Below are positions 43,175 to 54,429 of a stretch of 64,000 nt of DNA, one piece after another. Position 1 is the stretch's first letter, and every line of letters starts with the position of its first letter. The notes beneath the pieces were generated by a model, which made no database searches, was not told where the DNA came from, and saw only the letters and a program-made list of their open reading frames with translations. The position numbers and the translations under genes were made by a program. This stretch comes from Steromphala cineraria (lineage: Eukaryota; Mollusca; Gastropoda; Trochida; Trochidae), in NCBI GenBank assembly GCA_916613615.1, contig OU744730.1:4433582-4497581 (forward strand), given 5' to 3'.

Positions 43175-45480
43175 CTAAATTGTAAATTGAAACAATACGA
43201 TTTTTACAAAACTTAACCCTTTGGAGTAAATATTATGTGAAACACGTTTTAGCGACCCATGCCGCCTTCTGCAGAATCAGAGTTAATGTTGATATTACCG
43301 TATTTCCTCATGTAGAAGTTTTTCTTAATTCAGATTTTGTGCTTATATAGATCTGAGACAGTCAACGTGTAAACGTATTCATGATTATGATACATGTAAC
43401 ATGTAACACATTCGGTGAAACTTCGGCGAAATTAGCTTTTAACTTATACCTTCAATGCTGTCTTTCTCCTTTTGCATATGAGAGACCAGTTTAAATTATT
43501 TTTAAAACCCGTTAACTTAATTTTATGTAAAAAATAGGCTTTTTTGACTGAAAACAGATTGTCATTCATTAAGCACAAACATTCTATTTAACAGCTTTGT
43601 CATCTCGATTAAACTCGATGCTCAAAAGACTATGTAAGTCTATTCATCTATTTGAAGAATAACAAGAATTGATTTATTTTTTTTTGATTTGAAATTATTC
43701 AGAACTATTTCTATGATATAGTATGTTAATCCCGATTGCAAAAAGATGCTCGATTTGTAAGTTAATTTTTACTTACTTAACAACACAATCAAGATCATGA
43801 TGGAAGAAGCTGTTTCTTATTCCAACGTTTTGTTTGATGGCAAAAATAATTATATAGAATTAGAAAGGTATCTTGCAGGAATAGCATTGTTGTTCACAGA
43901 TGAAAGAGATAAATACTTATAGGACAGCGACTACACTAACTTCCATTTCCGGTTCTTGCACCTTCATCCGGGCATCTCAGTGGCGCGTGGAGCGCCATAT
44001 TGAGAAATCGCAATCCTTTCTGAATTCAATTTTGAAAAATGACATCTTGTGGTGTAATTACTGCGTGCGCTATGCTATCTTATTGATCTCTCTATCGAAG
44101 ATTATTTTTATTTCGTAACACACGCTACGTGACCGTCAAAATTGGCCAGATTGTGCTTGGATGTTGGCCGAACTATCGGTTTTATTAACAAGCGCTGACA
44201 GGACTCGGCCAATTCGGAATAACTCCATATATGCTTCTTTTATTAGTCTTTAATATAGAGCCCGTTGGTGATGCTTAAAAACGACGCGATCGGCTAGTTT
44301 AGCCTTACTCCAAATCAGGGGAAAACAGAGAAGTAGGGGCATGATATTAGACTGTCGATAATCGTATATATTAGTGGAACTCTCGTGTTGCCCTCTGGGC
44401 AGATATGAAATTTATCAAATACGTACAATTAGAGCCCGGCATATGATTGGGGCACGGATGTTATTTCATACAATTGCCCCCTGTTGACCGGTTATTTCAG
44501 ATTTTGGTAATTTGAGGCCTGGCAAATATGATTATAGGGTAAAGAGAACGTTATTTCTTGTGATTGCATACATGCATTGCCATTCCGGATGAATTTCGAA
44601 GAAGACATCGATTTCTATGATTTTTTTAGACGTTTCGCCTTTTCAACTGCTCGTTTTGTGAATGACACCACGGAGGGGGTATTTTATAATGTCCGGCCTT
44701 ACGCTCTCAATTAACTTACGAAAATATTCTTAATTTGGTATTTTGGCAGAAATGTGAAATTATCTACCAGATCGTGAACTCATATTCGCTGAAATTGTAT
44801 GTTATTTGTCTTTCACCTTTCCCAACCATTGCAGATCCGTTGTTTTTTCGATTTGCTAGAAAGCAACTTTGAAAACAGGATTTATAAAAAAGTTTTGAGA
44901 TGATGTTTTTCAACCTGTTTCAAACTGACAATGTATGTATTTATGTCTATTCATGTTAAATCAAATATAAAACACAAATTCAATTTGAAATTTTTCACAT
45001 TAATGACAAATTATTTTTGAAACGTTGCCTTTTCTTTTTCTTTTCTAGCATTTCCGTTAGAATCAAGTATTTTTTCTAGTAACGAATGCTTATTGATATT
45101 AAAGGATATTGTCAAAGTGTTGATTTTCTTAACGGTCAGGAAGACAAGTTGTAAACAATTTTACATGTATAGTAAAACATAAAAATCAGACTTACTCATA
45201 ATATTACACATTGTGTTCAAAGATATATTGTTTTCAATAAGATACAAAGATATATCGATACTGCTTATATTTTTTTCATGATAAACATTATTCGCTAACA
45301 AACTCAGTAACTAATTCACCTTAATCAATAACACTTCATAAACATCCTTGATAAAAGTAAACCGTTTCCATTTAAGAGCTTAATGATTAACATTATTGAC
45401 AATCAACCTCACAGACTTATTAACGCTAATCAAGGTTAAGATTACCAAAAAATATCACTCTTTAAACTTCCTTAAGAAAC
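43175..45480. other. Single-copy DNA with GC-richer island at 43.9-44.7 kb
   Basis: The island carries CArG-like CCATATATGC near 44227 and repeat-free sequence. The frame at 43900-44118 is unrecognised. 44880-45480 is AT-rich and empty. Confidence 0.4.
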
Positions 45481-45484
45481 TAAA

Positions 45485-46140
45485 TCGTTTTCTTTTCAGA
45501 TCTAAATCGTGGACCGGGAGTAATTAACACCGAGAAAGCAGCGCATCGTCTCAAAGCCAGAGTACCATCTTCATGACCTCTTGACACTGTAGGTGGCGCT
45601 ACGAGAGAAATTACCCTTCATTGTTCAGCAAGTCTTGTGCATTGTTTCAATCACTAGCCGCCTATTGAGAGCCATATTTGAGACTAGCCTTAAAATAGTT
45701 TACTATTGATTAATTGGACCAAGAAATCAATTATCTAAACAATCGGATTTGATCGGGGATCTCCGGTCGATTGCGAATAGGGGGTCGGAAGCCACTTGTT
45801 TTCTCGCATTTGTAGCAACTTGAATCTCAACGAGCTAAAGAAACATTCGGAGGAAGGGGAAGGATGAACATCTCTATTTTCAATAATATTATCTTTTGTT
45901 GGGAATACCTCCTCGGCTTTGAGTCGAGCGGCGTCAGCCCCTCCATCCCTTCCAGTAGTCCTTCTTCAGGGCAGTTTTGCAACTCTGTATATGATCTTTG
46001 AACCTCGACCACTTTGAGATTAAGTCCGATTTTGCTTGTTTTTAAACGATTTTTGAAGAATTCAAGATGTGAAATTGACAATATGCTTTGTAATCTAGAC
46101 TTAATGATAAAGATTCTCAAAGGATTAGATTGGATTGAAG
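45485..46140. other. GC-richer island with a 97-codon minus-strand ORF
   Basis: The frame 45827-46120 (minus) starts at ATG and has a polar segment, TELQNCPEEGLLEGMEGLTP (about residues 45-64), of protein-like composition, but I recognise no family. The island also holds dense single-copy sequence at 45500-45620. Coding status is doubtful. Confidence 0.25.
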
Positions 46141-46319
46141 TGAGATTTTCAGAGGGATTTACTTACTTCAAAGATTTAAAAATGTAATTGAATATAAGTT
46201 GTGTATCCAGGGGTGTTCTTTTTCAAACGTGGTTTAAGAAAATAGGGCATGAAGAAGGTTTGACATCAATAAGCAAGAGCTTGTATCGTTGAAAAAATGC
46301 TTGAACACACTATCGTGAC

Positions 46320-46674
46320 TTAAAGGGGCAGTAGCACGTTTTTTGACAATTTTATATTTCAAAAATTTCACTGATAATTGTCAGTTAATGCTAAATAAAT
46401 AAGTTTGACAGTGTCAACAATCTCATTACACAAGCAAATCATCCATAGTCAGAGGACAAAGTATGACCATAAAATTCATTGGCGGCCATTTTGTGTGAAC
46501 ACCTTTAATTCATTTTTTGTAAGAAAAAGGAATCGCATGGCTAAACTTTACGTTATATATTTGAATTATTACTGCTTTAAGTTTAAATATGTTGTCTTTC
46601 AATTGGAAACATTAATTTTAATTTTCCTGACTTCGCCTTATTTCCCCCCTAAAAACGTGCTACTGCCCCTTTAA
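46320..46674. mobile_element. TTAA-ended MITE, copy 3 (best preserved)
   Basis: A 355-bp element with perfect 24-bp inverted ends that begin TTAAAGGGGCAGTAGCACGT. TTAA is present at both termini. Interior: CACTGATAATTGTCAGTTAA, GGCGGCCATTTTGTGTGAAC, ACCTTTAATTC. The 89-codon frame 46405-46674 is inside it and not a gene. It is the best reference for the family. Confidence 0.92.
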
Positions 46675-46679
46675 GGCGA

Positions 46680-47365
46680 CTTGAAGATAGTAAGATGTAA
46701 CCTCTTCCAACTTTCGTGTATCATTTATTAAATTTATTTCAAATCTTCAAATTTACTCATTTTGCTGAATAACTGCTTATAAATGAAAATGGCTTCAGTC
46801 GATATGAATTTATCATTTTATTATCTTATATCTTATTTGATTTTTAACGGACATACGCTTACAAAATAAATAAAAAAATCGTAGAAAACGAGAATGAAGT
46901 TCTTTGAGGTTTTAGTTGGTAACCTTTGGGGATGTTTATATTGAATTATTATTCCAAGATAAAAACATGTTTTTCTTAGTGAAAATATCATTTAAAGTTA
47001 AAAGTCTCATGATTGGTTCGCACCGAATCTACCGAATCATATCAATTATACTAATCATGTTGATGGGGGGATTCAGCTTCATTTCCACCGAAGAAAATTT
47101 CATTTTTTGCTTTTGGCTGTATCTCAGTGTCTCGATTAATGAGAGCATATTTAGAACGCCATTTCCAATTTGTCCAAATCAGAAAACGTTAAACAGAAGA
47201 AACCTTATTCGTACAATTGGCGAGAGCGACTGCCTGTAGTCTGACATATAGGAGTAGGAGATTCAGTATGGGGAAGGAGTCATGAAAACAGCGTCCAGGA
47301 TTACCGTACTCTCGTCAATAAATCCATTGAAATTATTTATTTAATTACGATGGACAGTTTCGTGG
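46680..47365. other. AT-rich DNA, no supported gene
   Basis: The 107-codon plus frame 46916-47239 encodes hydrophobic stretches typical of AT-rich DNA and begins at a non-ATG codon. It is not called. Confidence 0.4.
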
Positions 47366-47367
47366 AA

Positions 47368-47412
47368 GGGGGGGGGGGGGGGTGGCGTTTGGGAAGGGAG
47401 GGAGGGAGGGGC
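47368..47412. repeat. Poly-G tract and (GGGA)n, potential G-quadruplex
   Basis: A run of about 15 G (47368-47382) is followed by GGGAAGGGAGGGAGGGAGGG (47391-47410). With several G3+ tracts and short loops, the plus strand fits the usual G-quadruplex pattern. Confidence 0.85.
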
Positions 47413-47432
47413 CAAGGACCAAAGATTTTATT

Positions 47433-47793
47433 CTTCAAAGCAGTAGCACGTTTTTTGTTAACTTTATATTTTCAATTTTTCACTGATAATTGTACGTTAA
47501 TGCTAAATGAATCATTCGGATAGTGTCAAAACATTTCACAAAGCAATTATACATGGTCAGAGAACAAGTTATAAAGATTCACATAAAGTCCATTGGCAGC
47601 CAATTTTCGTGAACCCCTTTTATTCATTTTGTGTAAGAAAACGGAATCGCTTGGTTGAACTGTACATTATATATTTGATTAATACTGCTACATTTAGTTT
47701 AGTTTAATTTTTGTGTGCAATTGGAACCATTTATTTTCATCTTCCTGACTTCATCTCATATTAACTCCCAAAACGTGCTGCTGCCCCTTTTAA
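47433..47793. mobile_element. TTAA-ended MITE, copy 4
   Basis: It is in the same orientation as the copy at 46320, about 760 bp before it. The left end is degraded to TTCAAAGCAGTAGCACG (the GGG is lost), and the right end is AAACGTGCTGCTGCCCC, then TTTTAA. The interior (CACTGATAATTGTACGTTAA, CCATTGGCAGCCAATTTTCG) aligns throughout. It lies 21 bp from the G-rich tract. Confidence 0.88.
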
Positions 47794-48195
47794 TCTTGCG
47801 AGACTAATATAGTGTATGTAAAGATTGGTAAAACAACCTAAAACACATTAAATACACAAGTATTGCCGAAATTTGCATGACCCTCTGCTTCAATGAGCTC
47901 TAAAATGAAACGTTTGACACCCCATTGATGAATTAATTTTACTGTAAATCTGTTCTGAAAATGTATAACAACTATGTCTTTCTACTTATCCTCATTTTAC
48001 ATACTCACTTCTCTATTTGTGTTTTGATATTTATAGACACAACAGAAATATCTACATATCATTGACAAAGTCACATATGTACCACGACAATTATTTGTGA
48101 CTTCGAAGTGATAAAACATAACTTCAACAGTTAATTTGTTCTGAGAATGTATAACTTCAAATATGTGTAATACATATCCTCATTTTATATATTCA

Positions 48196-48320
48196 TTTCT
48201 CTGTTTATATCTATATATCGATATATCTATATATCTCGTGTCATTTGTTATCTTTTGAATATGTTTAACTGTATACTAGTAAACGATTCCAATTTTTATC
48301 TATATATCTATATATCTGCA

Positions 48321-48370
<50 letters not shown>
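48196..48370. repeat. TA-rich microsatellite cluster
   Basis: Imperfect TATATCTA repeats (48205-48240, 48300-48320) lead into a long pure (AT)n at about 48326-48369. Confidence 0.9.
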
Positions 48371-48373
<3 letters not shown>

Positions 48374-48462
48374 AAGTTCACAATCATAGATTGTCAGGTC
48401 CAACTCTCAGGTATTGAAATATATAAAAAAGTTCGAAGTTAGAAGCAATGATCCATTAATTT

Positions 48463-48506
48463 TAATGGCTAGCGCTTTCAGCTTTACAAGCCTCTTCAGG
48501 CCATTA
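48463..48506 (-). ncRNA. Hammerhead ribozyme motif, type I, minimal stem III
   Basis: Read on the minus strand from 48506: stem I 5' strand TAATGGC (48506-48500), core CTGAAGA (48499-48493), stem II with loop GGCTTGTAAAGCT (48492-48480), core GAAA (48479-48476), stem III GCGC (48475-48472), TA (48471-48470) and stem I 3' strand GCCATTA (48469-48463). The two stem I strands pair perfectly over 7 bp. All required core bases (CUGANGA, GAAA, UH) are present. The predicted self-cleavage is after A at 48470. GCGC is its own complement and too short to close on itself, which fits hammerheads known to work as dimers in Penelope-like retroelements. Activity is inferred. Confidence 0.8.
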
Positions 48507-48518
48507 CATAACGGATAA

Positions 48519-48540
48519 TATATATATATATATATATATA
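48519..48540. repeat. (TA)n microsatellite
   Basis: About eleven TA units border the ribozyme-containing segment on the right. Confidence 0.9.
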
Positions 48541-48544
48541 ACGT

Positions 48545-50200
48545 ATCCAAGGTTTACAATTTACTAAAGTAAGGTCACCGATGTCCAACTAAGACAGTTT
48601 TATTGATGTTGCTCTGGCCACCAAGCGAGTATATTTTCTAAAGTCTTGTAAATTAATACTTGTGCAATCGACTTTGACTTAGTTCTTGATCTACCGGGTG
48701 CTGTAGAGGATTGAAGATTTCTTTCAATACTCACTTAGGAATTTTATTAACGAATAAAACAAAACTAATAATACGTTTGCAAATGTTTGAAGATTGATGA
48801 CAAAAAGACTAAGCCTCGTCTCCAAGAAGCCATATATGGCGCCATTCTTGAACGATTAAATCCGAAATTCAAAACGATAAAACAGTTGACGAAGCGAGGC
48901 CGTTTCAGAGGTTAATTTAGTCTGAACTGTTTAAAAGTTGAAAGAGCTTATGAATATGTATTTTGTCTTTAATAGCACGTAGGGGAGATATTTAGGTGAA
49001 AATTGGTTCTTCTTGTGAGAAAGGGCAACATTAATATCAATGTATATTATGAATATGGAAATAATAACTCACTCGTGAGGGTCTCTCTCTTTATAAAAGT
49101 TCTCGCTGGCTGTTAATCAGCGTTATTATATTCTGAATAATTGATTTAATCTATGATTGTAAAATGCGACTAATTGAAACGCCGACAGATGTCTAATTAA
49201 TTTGATAGAGTCTGCCAAAACTGTCTCTAACTCTTCCACTACCAGTCTCTAATTATTTTGCATTTAAAATTTCACAGTAAATTCAATTTTATCCGCGAAG
49301 CCATCCCCACGCTTTGAACCCCTTCCTCCTTAAGCAACCCCTTCAATCAAGACGACGTGACATATCAGGGACGGGAACCGAGACAGCGCAACCAAACGTT
49401 CACAGTTAGTTCTTGGAAACATATCACGGACTCCGCGCAGAAAAAGCGTGTTTTAATATCGCTGGTTATAATGTATTCCCCTCGTTGCTACTAAGACGGA
49501 ATCGTAATCGGCTTGAATTGAAATATTCCGCTAATGATAAACTGATACAAGAGGACCATCGCACATCAAATTTTCGCCATGTCAGCGTTGACGGCGCGCT
49601 GGGCAACGTGTCGACGGTTTTGGCTTATCGAGAACAGTATATAGGCTGCCGATGTTTATCTAAATTGTTTATAGGGAATGAGTCGAGAAAACCGTCCCCG
49701 ATTGCCTATAATTCGAGCTGATGAGCTGTTTTGACGAGCGAAAGGCGACTCATCTCGACTTGGACTTAATGCCATGCAACTTTTTCGCAACGTTCTGACG
49801 TGGTGATTTATAAAGATACGGTATTATAGACTTCCCAACGCTACTTGATTGAATTAGGCCTGCTCGAGAAAGCCACCTCCGAAATGACACCAGTCTCTAA
49901 CAAAATAAAATAGACAATATTTTATTTGATTATACAAGAAACAAAATGTATCACTTTTTATTTTTTGGTAGGTTATTCAACGGATTGTGATTATAATTGG
50001 TATCAAGGCTTTTTTCTTGGCCAGCTGTAATTAGATTTATAAAGACCTTGCTGGAGCAATGACATAGGAAGCAGAGATGATAAGTTTACCAGTGTCTATT
50101 CAATTAGTGTGATGCGAAGGTTTTGTACTGCCACACTGGGTGCTAATCTGCACTTCAGATTTGAAAAGGGTTTATTGTGTAAAAAAGATTTTTTTTGCTG
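48545..50200. other. Single-copy DNA with a GC-richer island, no supported gene
   Basis: A perfect CArG box CCATATATGG (SRF-type site) is at 48830-48839. The island 49300-49870 is GC-richer and repeat-free. The plus frame 49413-49721 (102 codons) within it has protein-like composition but no recognisable motif. Confidence 0.35.
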
Positions 50201-50205
50201 ATCAT

Positions 50206-50259
50206 CGTCATCGCCATCATTGTTATCGTCCTGTCCTCGACGTCTTCATCATCATCATC

Positions 50260-50320
<61 letters not shown>

Positions 50321-50460
50321 CAACCATCATTATAATCATCATCATTATCGTCGTTGTCGCCGTTGTCATCATCATTATCAACATCACTTGTCATTTCCAT
50401 CATCATCGTCGTCATCAATCAATGTTTTCGTCATCATAACCATCGTCATCGTTTTCTTTT
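50206..50460. repeat. (ATC)n microsatellite, compound
   Basis: The purest part is about 50247-50320, with imperfect ATC/GTC triplets on both sides. Open frames on both strands (poly-His, poly-Ile, poly-Asp) follow from the triplet period and are not genes. Confidence 0.95.
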
Positions 50461-50639
50461 TCCAACTCGTTGTATTCATCATCGTCTTTTCAGTCAACAA
50501 TATATTCAATGCAACATCTTCGTCTTATCAAACATCATTATCATCATAATCATTATTATCACCTTACGATCATCAATATCAACACAACCAAAAATATATT
50601 TCCCATCGTCATTCTCTAAGCATTTGAAATCGTCAATAA

Positions 50640-50990
50640 CAAAATTATCATTCTTATCTTGTCATCATCGTCATCGTATTTGTCAACAGCAATGATCATA
50701 ATCATCATATCAATAACAACCATGGGAACCATATTAATCATCGTCAACTTGCATTTGCAAGTCACAATGAATCCTTGTACAGAAACAAAGTCAGATCATC
50801 CTCCTTCTTATTCTTCCTTTGACTAAGCTATAATCATCATTCTTATTTTGTCATCGTTGTCATCGTTTTTGTCAACAGTAATAATCATAATAAATATATC
50901 AATAACAATTATGGTAACCATAATAACCATCGTCACAATGATTCCTTGTGAAGAAACATAATTAGATTACCCTCCTAATTCTTCCTATGC
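50640..50990. repeat. Tandem duplication, about 185 bp, two copies
   Basis: ATCATTCTTATnTTGTCATC, GTCATCGTnTTTGTCAACAG, ATATCAATAACAA, CACAATGAnTCCTTGT and CCTCCT..TTATTCTTCC recur in the same order near 50647 and 50835. The unit includes ATC-rich sequence, so the duplication probably spread from the microsatellite. Confidence 0.75.
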
Positions 50991-50994
50991 TATA

Positions 50995-52640
50995 AAAGTT
51001 TGGAATGCACAAGTTGCTTCACGAGCTCACAGTTTGTAACTCAGATTGCATATATAAGTATTGATTTGTCTATACAGCAGTGTTTTAGAACGCTTACATC
51101 TATGTCACTTAGCGCTGTTATTTGCACAATAGAGAGATCTGTTCAAAACTTTATTCCACGATATTCGATTAGTTACAGTGACAAAGCACTCCATTTTTTC
51201 TGAAAAAGTTATTTGAAATGTCTGAGCCATATCCCTATTTTACAGTAAGAATATATGCCAAAACTTTTCCATTTCTTTTTCTCAAGAAAACAAATTAAAA
51301 CATTCAAGTATTGATGATAACATTTAGAATAGTTACCGACTAGACGCTGGCATTACACACTAATGAAGCTCTCTTATAGATCCCAAACCTTCCTTTTTCC
51401 ATTTCCAGACTAGTTTTAGTTGCTGGGACTTTGCCTATATACCATGGAATGAGTTCAACAGGACTATAATTCACAGAGATAGTCAAAACAGAAATATCCT
51501 TCGGTCCATAACCTAAGGTACTTAATTCAGTCCTTCCGGCCAAACCGTGCTTACAAAAACTGATAATATCCTCTGAGTTAGAGCAGGACTGCGACAAGGG
51601 TCGTTATTAGTCCTTCATTATTATCACACAAGGTTTTTATTGGTTTCACCTCATCACTGGTTGAGGAATCAAATTCCTTTTTACTTAACTTGCTAATTTT
51701 CAAGACCCTACTCTTTTTTATCGCGTGACTTAGTCGACTATTACATCCTTTAGACTCTTTGAACGACAAATGACGTTTCTTCAAATTGTCATCGATCTGT
51801 TTTGGAGAACAATGTATCCCAAATATCAACGTTTATAATTTTACAGTAGTTTTTATAAATTATTAATGAAAGGCTTTCGTTGAGGCGACTAAATGTTATA
51901 AAATCGATAATTTCTTATCGATTATTGAGAAATAAACGCCACGCGTTTAAGTGTCATATGCAGAAAGCTGACATCTTTTGTGTATTGGGTTAGCGTTACG
52001 TGACCTGATCAAATAATGTACTCCATCAAAGTGGAAAACACATTCTGAAATATAGCTTGGATGTCACGGTTCTTAAATTTCTTTGTTTCATATTTTAACG
52101 TACAGAGTGACATTTAATTGATAACATAACCTTCTCGATAACGCGTAAAAGAAAGTTGAAATACTGTCACGGTTTTATGGTCACTCTCATTAATAACTAA
52201 AAATAGTACTGTCAAAGGATGTAACGTAAAACACAAAACTTTTTGGGAAAGAATATAAAATATTCAACCTACCTGTAATCAATCATTTCTATATCGTGAA
52301 TTAACAGCGGCATGTGGAACAATTAAAGTGACAGGTTTTTTTTATACTCTTACGAAATAATTCCATTATGCTTATACAAAAGTCAATATTTGTGAATTGG
52401 ATTTTTTATTCTAAAAATATAATTTGGCTATCATGAGTTCTCAATTAAGTTTGTTTAGATAAAGGATGAATCTTTAAGTGGTGTTCTTATATATAAAAGA
52501 AACTCTCCATTGTGTTTCATAACATATATTGTTAGGCATTGATACGAAATTATTACCTAAAATTGGTTATAGAAATGCAAAAAAGTTTCACACATTCCAA
52601 CTCAAATATATGGTAGTACCTTGTTTTCAATGAAAATCGT
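50995..52640. other. Mostly AT-rich DNA, two adjoining minus-strand frames
   Basis: Frames 51340-51597 and 51578-51829 (minus) adjoin and overlap by 20 bases in different phases. Their composition is moderately protein-like (for example CSPKQIDDNLKKRHLSFKE in the upstream one). A frameshifted decayed gene is possible, but I recognise no family. The remainder is AT-rich and empty. Confidence 0.25.
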
Positions 52641-52652
52641 ATAACAGCGTCA

Positions 52653-52731
52653 TCATCATCATAAGCATAATCATCATCATCACCATCATCACCATCATCA
52701 CCATCATCACCATCATCACCATCATCACAAC

Positions 52732-52763
<32 letters not shown>

Positions 52764-52777
52764 CAACCATCATCATC

Positions 52778-52841
<64 letters not shown>

Positions 52842-52842
52842 A
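52653..52842. repeat. (ATC)n and (CATCAC)n microsatellite
   Basis: About 190 bp starts with CATCAC pairs (52676-52730) and turns into pure CAT triplets (52730-52842). Minus-strand poly-Asp and poly-Met frames are artefacts. Confidence 0.96.
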
Positions 52843-52859
52843 TCACTCCCAAAACTATT

Positions 52860-53740
52860 GTAAATGTTCTGAATGGAAATAAACCTCTTTGAACCTATAT
52901 ACAAAGTTAATGATTTTCAAAACAAATATGAAAATACACCATCTCTTTGAGGCAGTAAATGTTGATGTTAAGGCTATTAAGAGCATTCCAATCGATATAA
53001 AATGATAGATTCATTGTTTAACATTTTAAGACGCTTGCCCAGTGAAGTGGAACAATATCACAGAAGTCCTTTGGGAGACATATGTGATCATCGAAGCTAA
53101 AATGTTTATTGTTTTAAAATGCAAATTGTTGACAAATACTCCTAATGTGTTGAGCGACAAAACGCCGTTTATGCTTTTAGTCGATATAGACATATTCATT
53201 TCAAATTCAAACCTTTATTCTCTGGCTTTATAATTCATAGTTTTACTCAAGAGCGGTATAAACCGTAACTGGCTGAACCATACACCACATAAAACGTTAT
53301 TAACAATTCAGCATTTTGTATCTGTTAACCCCGAATCAATTTTGTTCATAAAAGAGCGATTTGTTCCATGAGATTATTATAACACTATAATATCACTTAG
53401 GTTTGACTATTTTATGAACAATAGTCTTCATTTATTTATCAGACTGTATTTGTTCACCTCATACTTGCATTCGTATGAACCTATCATATAAATGAGTACA
53501 TTTTGTATGTGTACTCGAATAACACTTGTCATTTATAATATACCAGTAATGATTTTGTAAAAATGTGTATTGATTGAAGTTTGCCTTTTATAATTACGTT
53601 TAGGCCGTATCAGATCTAAACGTTTTACAAACCTAAACATATGTATTGTAGAAAATACCCCCTTAAAAATCACGATTACACCCATATCCTACCGGTTGAC
53701 CAGTAGACAATCTCTCCAAAACCATGGTCAACTTCATTAA
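52860..53740. other. AT-rich DNA, no supported gene
   Basis: Nothing recognisable in either strand. Confidence 0.5.
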
Positions 53741-53744
53741 TGTG

Positions 53745-53950
53745 AAGCACAAAGGTGTAGTGGCCTCTCAAGGCAAAGGCCCGGCTTCGAATCCCGGGGG
53801 AAACAACAAATATATGTGACCTGTGTCTCATACTGTGGTATTTTCCCTGGCAAGGCACTTTATCCTCACTGCATTTGGTCCAACCAGCTGTATAAGTGGG
53901 TACCTGAAATAACGGGTTTACTAAAACTTCGCCAGGCCCGAAAATAATTG
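53745..53950 (+). mobile_element. tRNA-related SINE
   Basis: The head has GGTGTAGTGGCCT (A-box-like) and GGCTTCGAATCCC (B box, 53782-53794). The body contains CCCTGGCAAGGCACTTTATC, CCAACCAGCTGTATAAGTGG and GTACCTGAAAT, a combination I associate with SINE bodies common in marine animals. The tail is not clear, so the 3' end is approximate. The minus frame 53676-53858 is a by-product. Confidence 0.72.
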
Positions 53951-54429
53951 TGTCAGAGCATGATATGTAGCATTTTTAGTTACTGCATAGTATTGGGATA
54001 TGTTAACATAGAAATTATGGTCATGTAAGTATGTGATAGTAACAGATAGCGGTACAGTAAATATTATAAAACAGTATTTTCATTAAGTATGTCTTAATAT
54101 CAAAGAGTGGTACAGTAAATAGTATCAAACATCCGCTCTTGTCTAGTAGTGAATCCAGGTAATATGAGTATGAGATTATGAAATTGATTACTGTCATACA
54201 TGCCTTATAATCCTTTGGAACCCCTTATACATAGCTGATGTATCCCTCATACATCCCTAATACATCCCTAAAATGGTACAAAAACCATACGCTCATGACT
54301 CATGTTTGTCTAGTAAACAATACCAACCACCAGGTCAATCCTTACTAGATTATGAAAATATATACGGATATCAAAGAAGTATAAAACGTATTTGCATGGA
54401 CAAAACACATTTAAAAAGAATACTCTCTT

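Larger units (their letters stand above)
48371..48540 (-). mobile_element. Hammerhead-carrying repeat fragment between TA microsatellites
   Basis: About 150 bp bounded on both sides by (TA)n contains the ribozyme motif listed separately. The motif and its setting resemble the pseudo-LTR regions of Penelope-like elements and the small non-autonomous retrozymes described from animals. No reverse transcriptase is nearby, so this would be a non-autonomous copy or a solo fragment. Confidence 0.5.

Noticed and set aside
46916..47239. 107-codon plus-strand frame with hydrophobic stretches
   Set aside because: Non-ATG start and composition typical of AT-rich DNA; hydrophobicity follows from T-rich codons.
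50140..50695. Poly-His, poly-Ile and poly-Asp frames
   Set aside because: They follow the ATC microsatellite and end soon after it.
52553..52852. Poly-Asp and poly-Met frames on the minus strand
   Set aside because: Artefact of the ATC/CATCAC microsatellite.
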